Assembly: GCA_032719365.1 (NCBI GenBank)
Contig: CM064873.1
Span: 44,554,332-44,618,331 of the forward strand
Direction of reading: 5' to 3'
Length of the DNA: 64,000 nucleotides
From: Prinsepia uniflora
Lineage: Eukaryota; Streptophyta; Magnoliopsida; Rosales; Rosaceae
The stretch's first letter is position 1. Each line of letters starts with the position of its first letter. Of this stretch, positions 37,930 through 49,073 are shown in pieces. A program made the position numbers and the translations under genes. The notes beneath the pieces are model-generated. The model made no database searches. It saw nothing but the letters and a program-made list of their open reading frames with translations, and was not told the origin of the DNA.

Positions 37930-38984
37930 TAATACAAGTACCTGTCCCCGCACCTGGTGCTGACTGAACCTCCTACTGGGTCATCGAAAACACTCGGGCC
38001 TGAGATCCCGACGCTCTACCACGTCCTCTCGAACTACTAGTGGTACCACCACCTCCTCTAGTGCCAGCTGTCCCTGACCCTGTACTCTGTCCAGGTTCCG
38101 CCACTCCTCGGCCTACACCACCTTCATGTGGCAACAGTGGACACTCACGTCGAAAGTGACCTCGCTCTCCGCAGTAGAAACAAACATCCCGACCAGAAGG
38201 ACCATTCGATCGCCCCGTTGACGCAACAGACGTCTTACTAGTTTGTGGAGTCGGCTGTGCTCGATAACCATGAAATCCTGAACTTTGGAAACTACCAGGT
38301 CTACCAAAAGGATCATCGCTCGACGACGACGCTCCACTGAAGTTACCTCTCTTCGGTGTCCTCAGACTCGAAGCTCCCGGAAAAGGTGGCTCCCGGCGTC
38401 GCACAGGCAAGCTCGCCTCAACCCTCACCGCAGCGTACGACAACTCTCAGAGGGTCGTGAACGATCCAGCCGTCACTATGGCTCGAATCTCACCTCGCAT
38501 ACCCAACTCAAACCTACGGCACTTCTTGGCTTTAGTAGCCACAAACACAGGAGCAAACCGAGACAACATCTGGAATTTCCGTTCGTACTCAGCCATACTC
38601 AGATTCCCTTGTTGAAGCTGCAAAAACTCATCCTCCTTGGCATCTCGGAAAGAACGAGGGTAATATTGGTCTAAGAATCTCTCCCAGAACGTCTCCCAGG
38701 TCACAGTGTGGGCGTCCTAGCCAGACAACTCGAGGGTATACCACCACTCGTACGCCGCACCATCCAGTAAAAAACGTAGCTAGTAACACTCGCTCCTCTA
38801 GCGGGCAATGCATCACTGCAAAGATCTGCTCAAGTCTCGTGATCCACCTCTGGGCTTCCTCAGGATCAGCCCCACCACTAAAAGTAGTAGCCCCAAGCCG
38901 CGGGGCTCGCTCAATCGTGACACTCTCGGTCTCTCTTGCTACTTCGTCTTCAGGTCGTGGAGAGGGTCTACGTCTCGGAGGCAT
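37930..38984 (-). pseudogene. gag of element D, broken
   Basis: ATG at 38984 (MPPRRRPSPRPEDE...). Gag core GGADPEEAQRWITRLEQIF, then WETFWERFLDQYYPRSF and FRFAPVF-type motifs in shifted frames, and a CCHC zinc knuckle CFYCGERGHFRRECPLL near 38150. Frameshifts near 38700 and 38446 and a stop after SMTQ (37973) break it. Its layout matches the H gag. Homology stops at 37930, where insert B sits at the gag-protease junction. Confidence 0.8.
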
Positions 38985-39090
38985 CGTCAATCGCACGCTG
39001 AAAGAGGCATAGAAACAGTCAGACAACCTAAACACACTGACAAACTCAACAAACTCGACAAACTCGACAAACCTATGCTCTGATACCAAT

Positions 39091-42074
39091 TGTCAGGACC
39101 CACCCCGGTTTCATCCCGAAACCCGAGGTATATCCTGCTCCCGTCTGACTCCCCGACACAACACCAAAGTAAAACTCACTCGAAGCCACCAAAGTACTCA
39201 GTCAGACGTAGGAGAAACTATACAATACATCCCGAAGTTAAAATTTTACAGAGCATAGTCCCAAATACACAGGAAAGAAAACCGATAAACTAGATACACG
39301 CACGCGGAAAAGAAAAACACTCCGGGATCCCTCTCGCGACTTCTATGCCTCAGACGCTGTCTCGACGCCGAAACCCCGCGCTAGCTCCACGACCTGGAGG
39401 GCAATTTAAAACAGAAGGTGTGAGTGAACCATAAATAAAAGAAAAGTTCCGAAACCATTTTATAAGAAAACCGGGTTTAGCCCTCCGTTTTGAAACCGCA
39501 TGCTTAACTCAGTTATTAAAACAGTTATAAATCAATCACCATAAAACATCATAAGAAACAGAAACACTATAAAATGGTTATAGAAATCATAGCAGAAACA
39601 TCATAAAGCCGTATCATAAACCGTGAATATCAAACCATCTTTTCCGATCAAACCTGCTGGACCTATCCGAGTCTTTAAACTCCCGAATCCTTAAACTCAA
39701 TCCAGGCTTCAATAATATCCGAGTCTTTAAACTCCCGAGTCTTTAAACTCAACAGGCCTACGGGGGAAAATATCAATATATCCGAGTCTTTAAACTCCCG
39801 AGTCTTTAAACTCAATCCAGGTCTTTAAACCCAATCCGGGCCCGTCCCCCGTCAATCAATATCCGGGTCTTTAAACCCAATAACCAGATCCAGCAAATCC
39901 AATCCAAAACCATTTGAAAACCATTTCCAAATTCACATCCAAACCCGAATTCGAAATCACTGGTCTGATGCCCTTCCGGCATCCCAAACCGTCATTCCGA
40001 ACCCAAATCCGGAAATTCATTGTTCAACTTAAAACTAAATTCCGTTTCCGAAATCCGATTCTAAAACCGAAAATCCTTTAATCACCAAATCATGTTTCAA
40101 AATCCCTTTATACGCATTCAAACCAGTTATCCTTTGAAAACCCCAAAACCATGGCATTTTACTCAGAAATCGACGTTTCTCGTAAAACGTGTGAAAGCCG
40201 AACTTCCTCGAAAAACGTGCAATTATGTAAAATCAATAAAACATATTCGATAACATAGAATCATAATTAAAACCATAAAACAATTATAGAAAATAGTTAT
40301 GCATGCTCGAGTTTAGAGAAGGGGTCCACTCACAATATCGAGCCCTCAATCGTGTCCCGAACGTCTCGTATGTTCCTCAGCTTCCTCGGGAACTCCTGAT
40401 CCTGTCAACAACCGCCAAAGCACGTTACTAACGCGTCTATGACGACTCTCCTAATTTCCCTCAAAAATCCCCGGGTCCTAAACGTAACGAACTGGAACCC
40501 TAAACCTTCGCCCTCGCGGAACTAACCTCAAACGACGTCCGAACCACCCGAAACCAAGTCCAACAGACTCGACACAACACCTAGACCAAAAACCTAGTTG
40601 ACACTTTCCCCAAACACCGCCGCACGCGCCGCCCAAAGTGGCTGCGCGTGGCCCTCACGCGCCAGCTACAGTACATTGCCTGTAAATCGAACTGGCGTCA
40701 ACGGTTCTCTACCGTCCCGTCTCCATTTCCTTCCCTCTCTTCACCCACTGCTTCATCCCGTCCTAAGGAACTCATCCCCCTCACTCAAACTCCTCGTCTC
40801 AGGCTCTAACCCGTCGACTCAAGCTCAAACATAAACCCGAACACCTGCCCTGTTTCCTTCTCTGGCCACCCAAGTCTTCCCCCGTCACGGTGGTTACCCC
40901 AAACTCTTCCTAGGACTGTCCTAAACCTCACCCAACTCACCAAGACCGTCGACTCTCACCCAAAACCCACGACTTAACGTCTGAAGAAAAAGGGAAAAAT
41001 AGAGTACACAGGGTACTCTCCGTCGTCTAGACTCTGTCGTGCACTCCTCCGCCATGGCTGCACAACTAGAAGAACCCTAGGTCCCTACTAAGTCCCCTAG
41101 ACCTCACTAGACTCCTCGATTCAACCCGTACTCCACGACTCTCGACTTGAAACTCAACGACAAAACAGAGTATCGAAAGGGAAAATAAGAAATTACCTGC
41201 CTCCTATTGCCGTCGTGAGCTCAGCCGTGAGGCAGTAGCTCCTCCCGTCCACCTCCAGCCTCTGGACACCTCCTCTGGCCTCGCTTGATCGATCACAGCC
41301 GCAACACCACCCACAAACACTCACTTCCTCCCTGTTTTCCTTCCCGTTTTCCCGTGGCTCCCAACTCCCTCACACACTACCACCGTACCTCAAAACCTCC
41401 TCTTTGTCTCCCTCTTGACCTCTGATCACTCACTCCCTCACTAATTCACACAACTCACACAAAACACCGTCCAATTTCTCTCAATTCTCTCCCTCTGTTT
41501 CTCTCTGGATCGAAGAACACACACACACACGGGCACCCCAAATAATTGGGATCGTGCACACGCCTAGAAGCCACTAGGCCCTTGCCATGCGTCACCATCC
41601 TCTCCACTCCCTCACATCTGTTTCAATCTCAGCCCTCCATCTGTTCCTATCTGTTACACAAATCCCAGAGCACAAAAGACCAAAATGCCCTTCCCTTTTC
41701 ACCAAAATTACAACTTTGCCACTACCTTTCTAGACCCGTAACTCACACCTCGTAACTCCGATGACTACGTGCCGCCTGTCGTTGGATTCAGGACGATAAG
41801 ATCTCTCTAACGGTCCTAGGTCAACAAGTCAAAATCCGTTCATACAAAAAGTCAACTATTCCCCATATTTTAACCAAATTACGGTTATGCCCTCAACCTT
41901 CCGAACATCATAACTTCCTCCTCGGATGTCGGTATCGGGCGTACCACCTATCTACGGATTCACAACGTCCTAAACTACCCTATCGGTCCAAAAGTACCCA
42001 ACTAAGTACGACTTAAACTCACTAATCCATCTTAAACACAATCTTAACCCTACTTTCCGGGACGGTTCATTACC
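39091..42074 (-). repeat. 5' LTR of element D
   Basis: 2984 bp from TGTCAGGACCCACCCCGG (plus view) to a mutated CATTACC end. It has a deletion near 41972 that joins CCTAAACTA to CCCTATCGG relative to the 3' copy. It carries the same predicted leader units as the other LTRs (39394-40333 and 40402-41196, exon 40334-40401). Confidence 0.82.
39394..41196 (-). other. Predicted two-intron leader in D 5' LTR
   Basis: Sense (minus): donor GGCAG|GTAATT at 41196, exon 2 40401-40334 (68 nt), donor GTGAGTGG at 40333, acceptor CCCTCCAG|G at 39394. Introns are 795 and 940 nt. This copy lies directly upstream of the primer site and gag, where a leader would be used. Confidence 0.5.
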
Positions 42075-43559
42075 GCCTGCCCCTAAATATCTGGGCCCAC
42101 TGAATGACAAAAGTTCCTCGTCTCGTAAAACGTGCAATAGTACTTCTGAACTTCCTTGAAACGTAAATTTCCCGTCGAATGTCCGATTTCGACGTGTCGC
42201 CTGTCTACGAACTCATGACGTCCCGATCTACATCACGGTCATCGGCCCTAGACCGTCGGACCTCCCAGGTTAAAAGTCAACTTTTGCCCTTGTTTAGGGG
42301 TAAAATCGTAATTTCGCTCTAAACGACTATTAATCCTCGGCTAATCCCCGATTAGCCTCACTAATTCGTAATTAGTCTTAATTAATCCCTAGAATTAGGG
42401 ACGGGTCGTTACAGTGCAGGCTAGGATGTACAGTTGATAGAGGCCATGTTACTAAGGAATAATTAGTTGACTTGATTTGATTGTTTGATTTATTGGTATT
42501 CGATTGAATGGTTGGTTTGAATTATAAATATTGGATTGGGATTGATTTTGGTGTGGCATACTGATGTCCATGTCTAGGTGTTTTTATTTGGTCGGATGAA
42601 AGTCAAATTTGGGAAATTTGGGCCACGAGTTGTTTACATGTGTTGTAGAATTGTTCGGGCGCATTGGCCAAAGTGTTTTAGGCGCGCACCCTGTCAACTT
42701 GGTATCAGATCATGGGTACTATATTGTGCTTGCTAATGCCATGCCTTTAAGATATGAGCCCCGTTAACAGTCTAGTAATAAGACAAGTATATGAGCCCAG
42801 GATAGATTAAGGGTTAAATTGGACCCTGGATTATTGGGTCAGATACTGAATATTACGCTTCAGTATATGAGAATTTATGTGGGTCTAGCTAGTGAGTGTG
42901 CCTAAAAGGCTAAGGTTGTAGTGTGCTATAGGCAAGTTGGACCCATATAAGATAGATGAGTGAGCTCCTTAGTTAGGATTACTTAAGTTTGTGATCAGAC
43001 ATGCTGGTAGTGGCATGGATTATGAAATATTGATTTAGGACTTTAATATTTGTCAGAATATTGGATTAGGACTCGGAAGGAGCCGAAATCGGGAATTAGG
43101 TCTCGGGAAGAGCTGGAAGGTTGAAATATTGGTTGCCGTTTTGAATAACGGATGAAGATTCAAGTAGGAACTCGAGAAAAGATTGAGGACTCGGTATTTC
43201 TAGTTGATGAACAAACAAATTGGAGTTTTGAGGACGAACTTATTTAACGAGGGTAGATTGTAATGGCCCAAAAATTCGAGAAAGGTATGTTCAAAAATTT
43301 AAAAAGGGAATTGACGATTTTTCCCTTTTTGGGGGTTAAATATTGACACTTTACTCTTGGTACTCTTTGAATTATTTGAAAGGACTGTTACATAATTCTC
43401 AACATTCTGAGTCTGCAGACTGCTAGCATGTCAAAATCGGAGATCAGGTAAGTTCGTTACGGGTCTAAATGGTCAAGGGGCATTTTGGTAATTTTAGTGC
43501 TATAGGAAAAGTTATTTATGGGACTTACAATTCTGTCATTTAATTTTTCCTTTAATTAT

Positions 43560-45480
43560 AAATTCTCATGTTTGGACATTATCTCTATAGGGATCTGAAT
43601 AGAGAGATATGCTTGAAAGTTCCTAAAAGACTTAAAATACCTAATGAAAATAGTTCCAGACCACGGAATACGTTCTCTACTTCTTTGAGGTATTCACTTT
43701 ACCGATTGAGATAATCCGGACGGATGTGGTATAATCATCCAAGTGAGTATTTGATCAGAGTGGGATAAGGATGAATACCCATGTGTGTTTATTAAGAAAA
43801 CAAGTTCCAAATTTTCTATTAATTGGTATTCTAGAAGAAACCAAAGAAATTGCTAAGCACTTGAAGTTGAAGTTCAAAATGAAGGAGCTTGGGAGAATGA
43901 AATTTTATCTCAACCTGGAGCTCGAGTACCGTGCATATGAAGTTTTGAGTCTATTGATTGAATCACATCTAGAATATGTTGATATTACATCCAGAAGATG
44001 TTGAAATGCTTTAATGAGGATAAAACAAAACCTTCAAGCACGCCCATGATCATCCGTAGTCTAGATCTTAAAATGATCTGTTTTGCCTAGCAGATCATAA
44101 CGAAGAGATATTAAGTACAATAAGTGCATTATTGTACTTGATTCAAACACACTAGACCAGACATTTCATATGCTGTGAACTTGCTAGTTATATTTAGCGC
44201 TGCCCTAACACGCCGCCACTAGAATGACATAAAAGATATTTTCCAATACATTAATGGTATGTGAGATATGAGCTTATTCTATCCCCATACATCGAGGAAT
44301 GAATAAAACCTCCTTGGTCCTCGGAATGATGCATTGTCTTATTGGGTATACTGATGTAGGCTGTCTATCAGACCCACATAAGATATGTTCTCAAACTGGT
44401 TATGTCTTTACCATTCGGAACACAACAGTATCTTGGAGGTTTAAGAAACAGACCCTTATTGCTACGTCTTCGAATCATGCGAAGATTCTAACTCTTTACG
44501 AAGCAGTTCGTGAATATATATATGACTAAGAGCTATTACGGGGTATATTGGAAGCACTTGTGGAGTGCATTTCACCAATAATGAACATAAGATTATCTAC
44601 TAGGATAATGATACCTCCATCAGGCAAATGAGGATCAGTTTCATTATAGGAGACAACAACAAGCCATCATCCAATGCAACATTTAAGAAGCATGTTCATG
44701 GTATTGGCTTGGGTAGACTAGCTGATCTACCAAGTTCTTAATTTCTCGAGGAGTCGATATCAGAGGGAGTATCCCGAAGCATACGAAGTATCTTGAAGTA
44801 TACTGAGTATCCCGAAGCATACTCACATGATCATTATGTACTCTTTTATCCTATAACTAGAGTTATTTTATCCCATTGGGTTTTTTTTTTACCTGGGTAG
44901 ATTTTAACGGGACACACTTTTGGTATGGTCACCCAATTAGTAATGCATCCTAAAGATACCATGATTCGAATCATATGCATTTTCTCAACTTTTCCATTCG
45001 ACCACGGGGTTTTTCCGTTGGGTTTACCGGGCAAGGTTTTGGTGTGGTAACTGTAATACACTTTTATTTCAAGGATATTCTATGTACCTATGTTCCAAAA
45101 TAGACAACTTCAACTACCTCTAGAGATCCCGATGCGATTATGATCCACGCGTGTTGCACTTTTTTTCCTTCGACCATGATTATTTTTGTCCCACATGGTT
45201 TTTGTTAACTGGAAAGGTTTTAACGAGGAAACATATAAGCGCATAATCAAACAATACTGATCACATGTAATACCCAATGGGGAGTGTTGTAAATAGTATA
45301 TGGTGTGTCTATTCATGTAAGGGTACAACATGTATTTAGTCATTAGTGAAAGGGTATATAGGTCCTTTTAATGTACTAAACTCTAATCCTATTTATATTT
45401 AAGGATTATGTATACTGATTAATGGATAGTTCTAAATGTATTCACAACAAATATAATATTGTTATCTTAATAAAAAAAGA
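43560..45480 (+). pseudogene. Ty1/copia pol remnant and 3' end
   Basis: Frame-shifted fragments of copia reverse transcriptase (SGRMWYNHPSEYL region about 43640-43750; KFKMKELGRMKFYLNLELE at about 43870) and RNase H (GYTDVGCLSDPHKICSQTGY, 44350-44410, followed by SWRFKKQTLIATSSNHAKIL). Degraded CCCAC(A)TGG-TTTTT / GGTTTTAACG repeats follow, then GGGGAGTG and a probable 3' LTR start TGTTGTAAATAG (45285). Gag, integrase and the 5' LTR are missing. Its upstream border coincides with the truncated end of the F 3' LTR. Confidence 0.8.
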
Positions 45481-45692
45481 AAAAAACTTCATTTTTCATT
45501 TTATATTTTTATCTATGGGAGATGACAAAATGGAAAACTGTTGTAGAATAAACACTAGATGGAAAATGAGAGTCAAGCTACTCAGTTTATTCCTGCACTT
45601 TAGTGCTGTTTCCATTATTTAACGAAAGCTGTGTTGTAAAACGTCTGGCGAGTTCACTGTAAGAAGTTGAACACGGTCTCCACTTTTTCTTA
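45481..45692. other. Copia LTR tail or host DNA
   Basis: AT-rich; the copia LTR end could not be placed. No gene seen. Confidence 0.35.
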
Positions 45693-45938
45693 GGCTTTGT
45701 TTTAAGATGGTTTTGGATTTGAATTTGGATTTCATAGTAAGGCAAAATTTGTGGGTTTCAGTATATAGCGTACGTATTCTAGGATTTGAATAAGAAGAAA
45801 AGTAAAGAGAGCAAATGGATTCCAAATGCGCACTTAGTCATTTCAAATCCCTTTCATCAGTAGTACATCTAGTTTTTATAGAAAATTTAGCCTTATTATC
45901 AAATCCAAATCCAAAGACCTCCTGAACCAAACGGAGCC
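45693..45938. mobile_element. Tourist-like MITE, TSD TTA
   Basis: 246 bp with imperfect terminal inverted repeats: left GGCTTTGTTTTAAGATGG, right end CCAAACGGAGCC. The subterminal parts are also inverted (GGATTTGAATTTGGATTT against AAATCCAAATCCAAAG). Flanked by TTA at 45690-45692 and 45939-45941, as for PIF/Harbinger-derived MITEs. No coding capacity. Confidence 0.7.
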
Positions 45939-46011
45939 TTAATTTTATCATACTTGTGAAGTACATTCAATCCTTTTAAGTTTCTTTCCCTTTGTTACTG
46001 CAAATTCCTTA

Positions 46012-49000
46012 TGACAGGACCCACCCCGATTATCGCCTCGATAATCGGGAAGTATCCTGCTCCCGTCTGACAATCGAATCCAAAAGACCGGAAAACTAAA
46101 TACATCACACCCATTGTCAGACCAGGGAGATTAAACAAATACATCCGACTGGACGTCAAGTCCACAGTTTCACAGAGCATAAAATTACAAAATAGGTTAA
46201 AGAACAAATCCTACTCTGTGAACTAACTACTCCGCAACGGAAAACTTTATGCCTCTGCCTCTGCCTCGGCGCTAGCCCCCGAACTTGTACCACGACTTGG
46301 AGGGTATTAAAACAACAAAGTGTGAGTGGACCGAAACAAAGGTTTACAGAAAACAGTTTAAGGAAATGGGGGTTCGCCCTCCAGTTTTACAACATGCATG
46401 CATAACCAAATATTCAAAAATCGCGTATTAAATCTTTGAAAACTCTTTTTCCGAAATACATGAAAAACGTTACAGGAAAACCATCACAACTTTCGTAAAA
46501 CAATATAATATTACCAAAACCCAGAATCCATCATTTGCAACATCATTTAAGCAAACCAAGTAAAAAGTGAATCAATAATCACAATTAAACCGTTGGATCC
46601 ATCCGAATCTTTAAACTCAATATCAGGCCTTCCCGGGATATCAACGAGTCTTTAAACTCAAAACATGATCAATAGGCCTCGGGGGTATCACAATAACCGA
46701 GTCTTTAAACTCACGAGTCTTTAAACTCATTCCGGGTCTTTAAACCCAATTTTCGGGCCCGCCCCCGTCATCAATATACCGGGTCTTTAAACCCAAAACC
46801 AGATCCAACAATCAACCGGGTCTTTAAACCCAAAACCGTTTTTAAACACAATAAACCAGGATTCATCATAAACCGTTTTCCAACATCATTCCGGAATCAT
46901 ATCACGTCATAATAGGACTTATGTCCGAATTCACATGCAATTTCCAAAACATGCAATTCCCGAAATCACTTCACAATTATAATCAAGACATCATAAATGC
47001 GTAACATGCATAATCATATCCAGATTCTTCATCAAAACATCATTCATGCATAAGCAAAAACCGTAACCTCGAAATGCGTGAAATACGATGAATATCTCGA
47101 AAAGCGTGAAAATACGTAAAATCGAAGTATCATATCACCATCATAAAATCATATGTAAAACCATAAGATAAATAAGTAAAATAGTCATGCATGCCCAGTT
47201 TAGAAATCAAAAAGTCCACTCACGGTTTTAGGACGCGTCAATCGCGCCCCGTGCGCTCCTTAGTAGCTTCGGAAACGTCCGGGCCTGTAAAAACGTACAA
47301 GAAGGGTTACAACATCCTCAAATAACACGTGTGGTTTTCCCTAATTTTTCCGGATTTTTCCGCAAAATTAAACTTAAGGACCTAAACTTCCGAACTCCCG
47401 AAAGTATCCCGAACGACTCCCGATCGACTCGAACTCTAAAGATAAAATGTTAATTAGATTGAAGGGATTAAATCTCATGTTGACCGTGATCGGAGGTGAC
47501 ATCACACACGCCGTCACGCGCCGCCCATAGTGGCTGCGCGTGAAGGCCACGCGCCTAGCTACAGTGCTGTCTTCCTCACCCGAATAGCCTGATAAACGGG
47601 TCTGATACCCGCGGCTCAACCCGATCATTTCACCCTCAATTCTCAATCAATTCTTCCCGTTTTCAATCCTATTATCTTCTCTAATCCATTAATTTTAGGT
47701 TTGCATAAACGGTTAACCTCGACTAACACCAAATCGACCCAACTCAAGCTCGAACAGTTGAACAAGTCGACTTCTGGAACTCACCCAAACTAACTCCATT
47801 CTCAAATTAATTTCACCAGTAACTTAAGGGGACTTAGACGAACACAATGGTACAATCAATTGGACTCGCCGTTACCTGGAAGTCGTCGACCTCAACACTG
47901 GTTTTCCTCTGAATCTGAGACTCAGGTTCCCGGCCAACCAGTCCTCCTCCTCCTTCGATTCTTGCACGGTTGTGCTCGTAGTGACTCCAGAAGTCCAACA
48001 CGGCCCTCGGTTTTGATCAACAAGCCCCATAAATTAAATGTGATTTTTCCCTCCAACTGGTTCTTCCTTGAACAGCAACTCAGGTTCTTGGGCCAACCGT
48101 GATCATTCTCCCTCAGTTCTTTCACCGTCGTGATTCTGCTACTCCCAGAAGTCCCTCAGTGTGTTTAGATTGATCCCAAAACCCGTAGGAATTGAACTCT
48201 GAGATTTCACCCCAAAAACCAGAAAATGGTTCTTCACTATTTCTCTCAATCTCAGCCTTCACACTGATGCACAAATGACCCCAAACGAATCCTCACTTCG
48301 TTCCCATACACGGTTAGTCGATCAGTGTGGCCAGCAGCTCGTGGGAGACCAACTGAAGTCTCTGAAAATGGTTTCCCGCAAACACAGAAACCATGGCCAA
48401 TTCTTGCTCTCCCGTGCCCTGAACTCTGTCCAACCGTGCACCAGTGCCACTCAATCCTGTTTCCACTACCTCAATCGACTTAAACAAACCATCTGATCAG
48501 TCCACTAGGCCATAAACAATTGCACGCACAAACTGCACGGCCGCACTCTGTTTTCCACGGTGGTGAACAGTACCCCGTGTGAAAAGACCAAAATGCCCTC
48601 AGGGTAAAATTACCAAAATGCCCTCCAACTTCCGTGACCCGTAACTCGGTCATCCGACATCCGTTTCACGCTTGCCGCCTATCGTTGTACTCGGGACCTC
48701 GAGACGGACCTAACGGTCTTCGAGTCATGTGAAAACCGATTGTCAAACAAAAAGTCAACTTTTTTCCTTATAACGTCCAAATTACGATAATGCCCCTGAA
48801 CTTCCGAACCTCATAACTTTCACCTCGAGCGTCCGAATCGGACGTGCCGCCTGTCTATGAACTCGTGACGTCCCGAACTACGTCACGGTCATCGTTCAAT
48901 GTCCGTTCGACCTCCAAATCAAAAGGTCAACAAATTGACCACACGAATCACAGGGGTAAAAACGTCATTTTATTCAATATTTTATAATATTACATTTTCA

Positions 49001-49019
49001 GAATGTCCGGGGCGTTACA
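46012..49019 (-). repeat. 3' LTR of element H
   Basis: 3008 bp. Contains arrays of GAGTCTTTAAACTC (46605-46832), exon-2-like 47224-47284 and an intron-1-like unit 47285-47875 (591 nt, equal to the 5' LTR). The second acceptor is mutated from CCAG to CAAG near 46297. Confidence 0.93.
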
Positions 49020-49034
49020 ATCTCCCCCCTTAAG
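49020..49034 (-). other. Polypurine tract of element H
   Basis: Minus-strand CTTAAGGGGGGAGAT directly abuts the 3' LTR start, as expected for plus-strand priming. Confidence 0.85.
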
Positions 49035-49073
49035 AAATTTCGTCCCGAAATTTCAAGGAAACAAGTAGGGGAA

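Larger units (their letters stand above)
20857..42074 (-). mobile_element. Ty3/gypsy element D (TSD GCCTG), internally deleted
   Basis: The 5' LTR is 39091-42074 and the 3' LTR 20857 to about 23820-23850. Identical GCCTG flanks lie at 20852-20856 and 42075-42079. Both outer ends face LTR C. The internal region is split by insert B: 37930-39090 (primer site and gag) and about 23850-24275. The primer site TTGGTATCAGAGC (39089 downward) fits initiator tRNA-Met. Only gag is recognisable; pol is missing. The left LTR's inner border is mutated, so it is approximate. Confidence 0.8.
18511..42413 (-). mobile_element. Solo-type LTR C interrupted by D
   Basis: Minus-strand LTR. It starts (at 42413) TGTAACGACCCGTCCC and ends (at 18511) GGATGGATCCTAACA, a mutated form of the GGGTCCTGTCA end. 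The flanks are GTGGA (18506-18510) and GTGCA (42414-42418), a TSD with one mismatch. Parts are 18511-20856 and 42080-42413; everything between is the later insertion D. Reconstructed length is about 2.7 kb, with no internal region, so it is a solo LTR. It contains exon-2-like 19707-19783 bounded by GACAG|G and GTGAGTGGAC. Confidence 0.75.
16985..43540 (+). mobile_element. LTR element F, host of the nested cluster
   Basis: The 5' LTR runs from TGTAAGGCC (16985) to 18510 and resumes at 42419 after nested insert C, ending ...CCCTGTCA at 42696. It is followed by a primer-binding site (TGGTATCAGATC, 42700-42711; initiator tRNA-Met type). The internal part is only about 560 bp (42697-43258), ends in GAGGGTAGAT, and is followed by a second LTR starting TGTAATGGCC (43259) that is truncated near 43540. 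The reconstructed LTR is about 1.8 kb, so the LTR far exceeds the internal region: a non-autonomous or deleted element. Confidence 0.7.
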
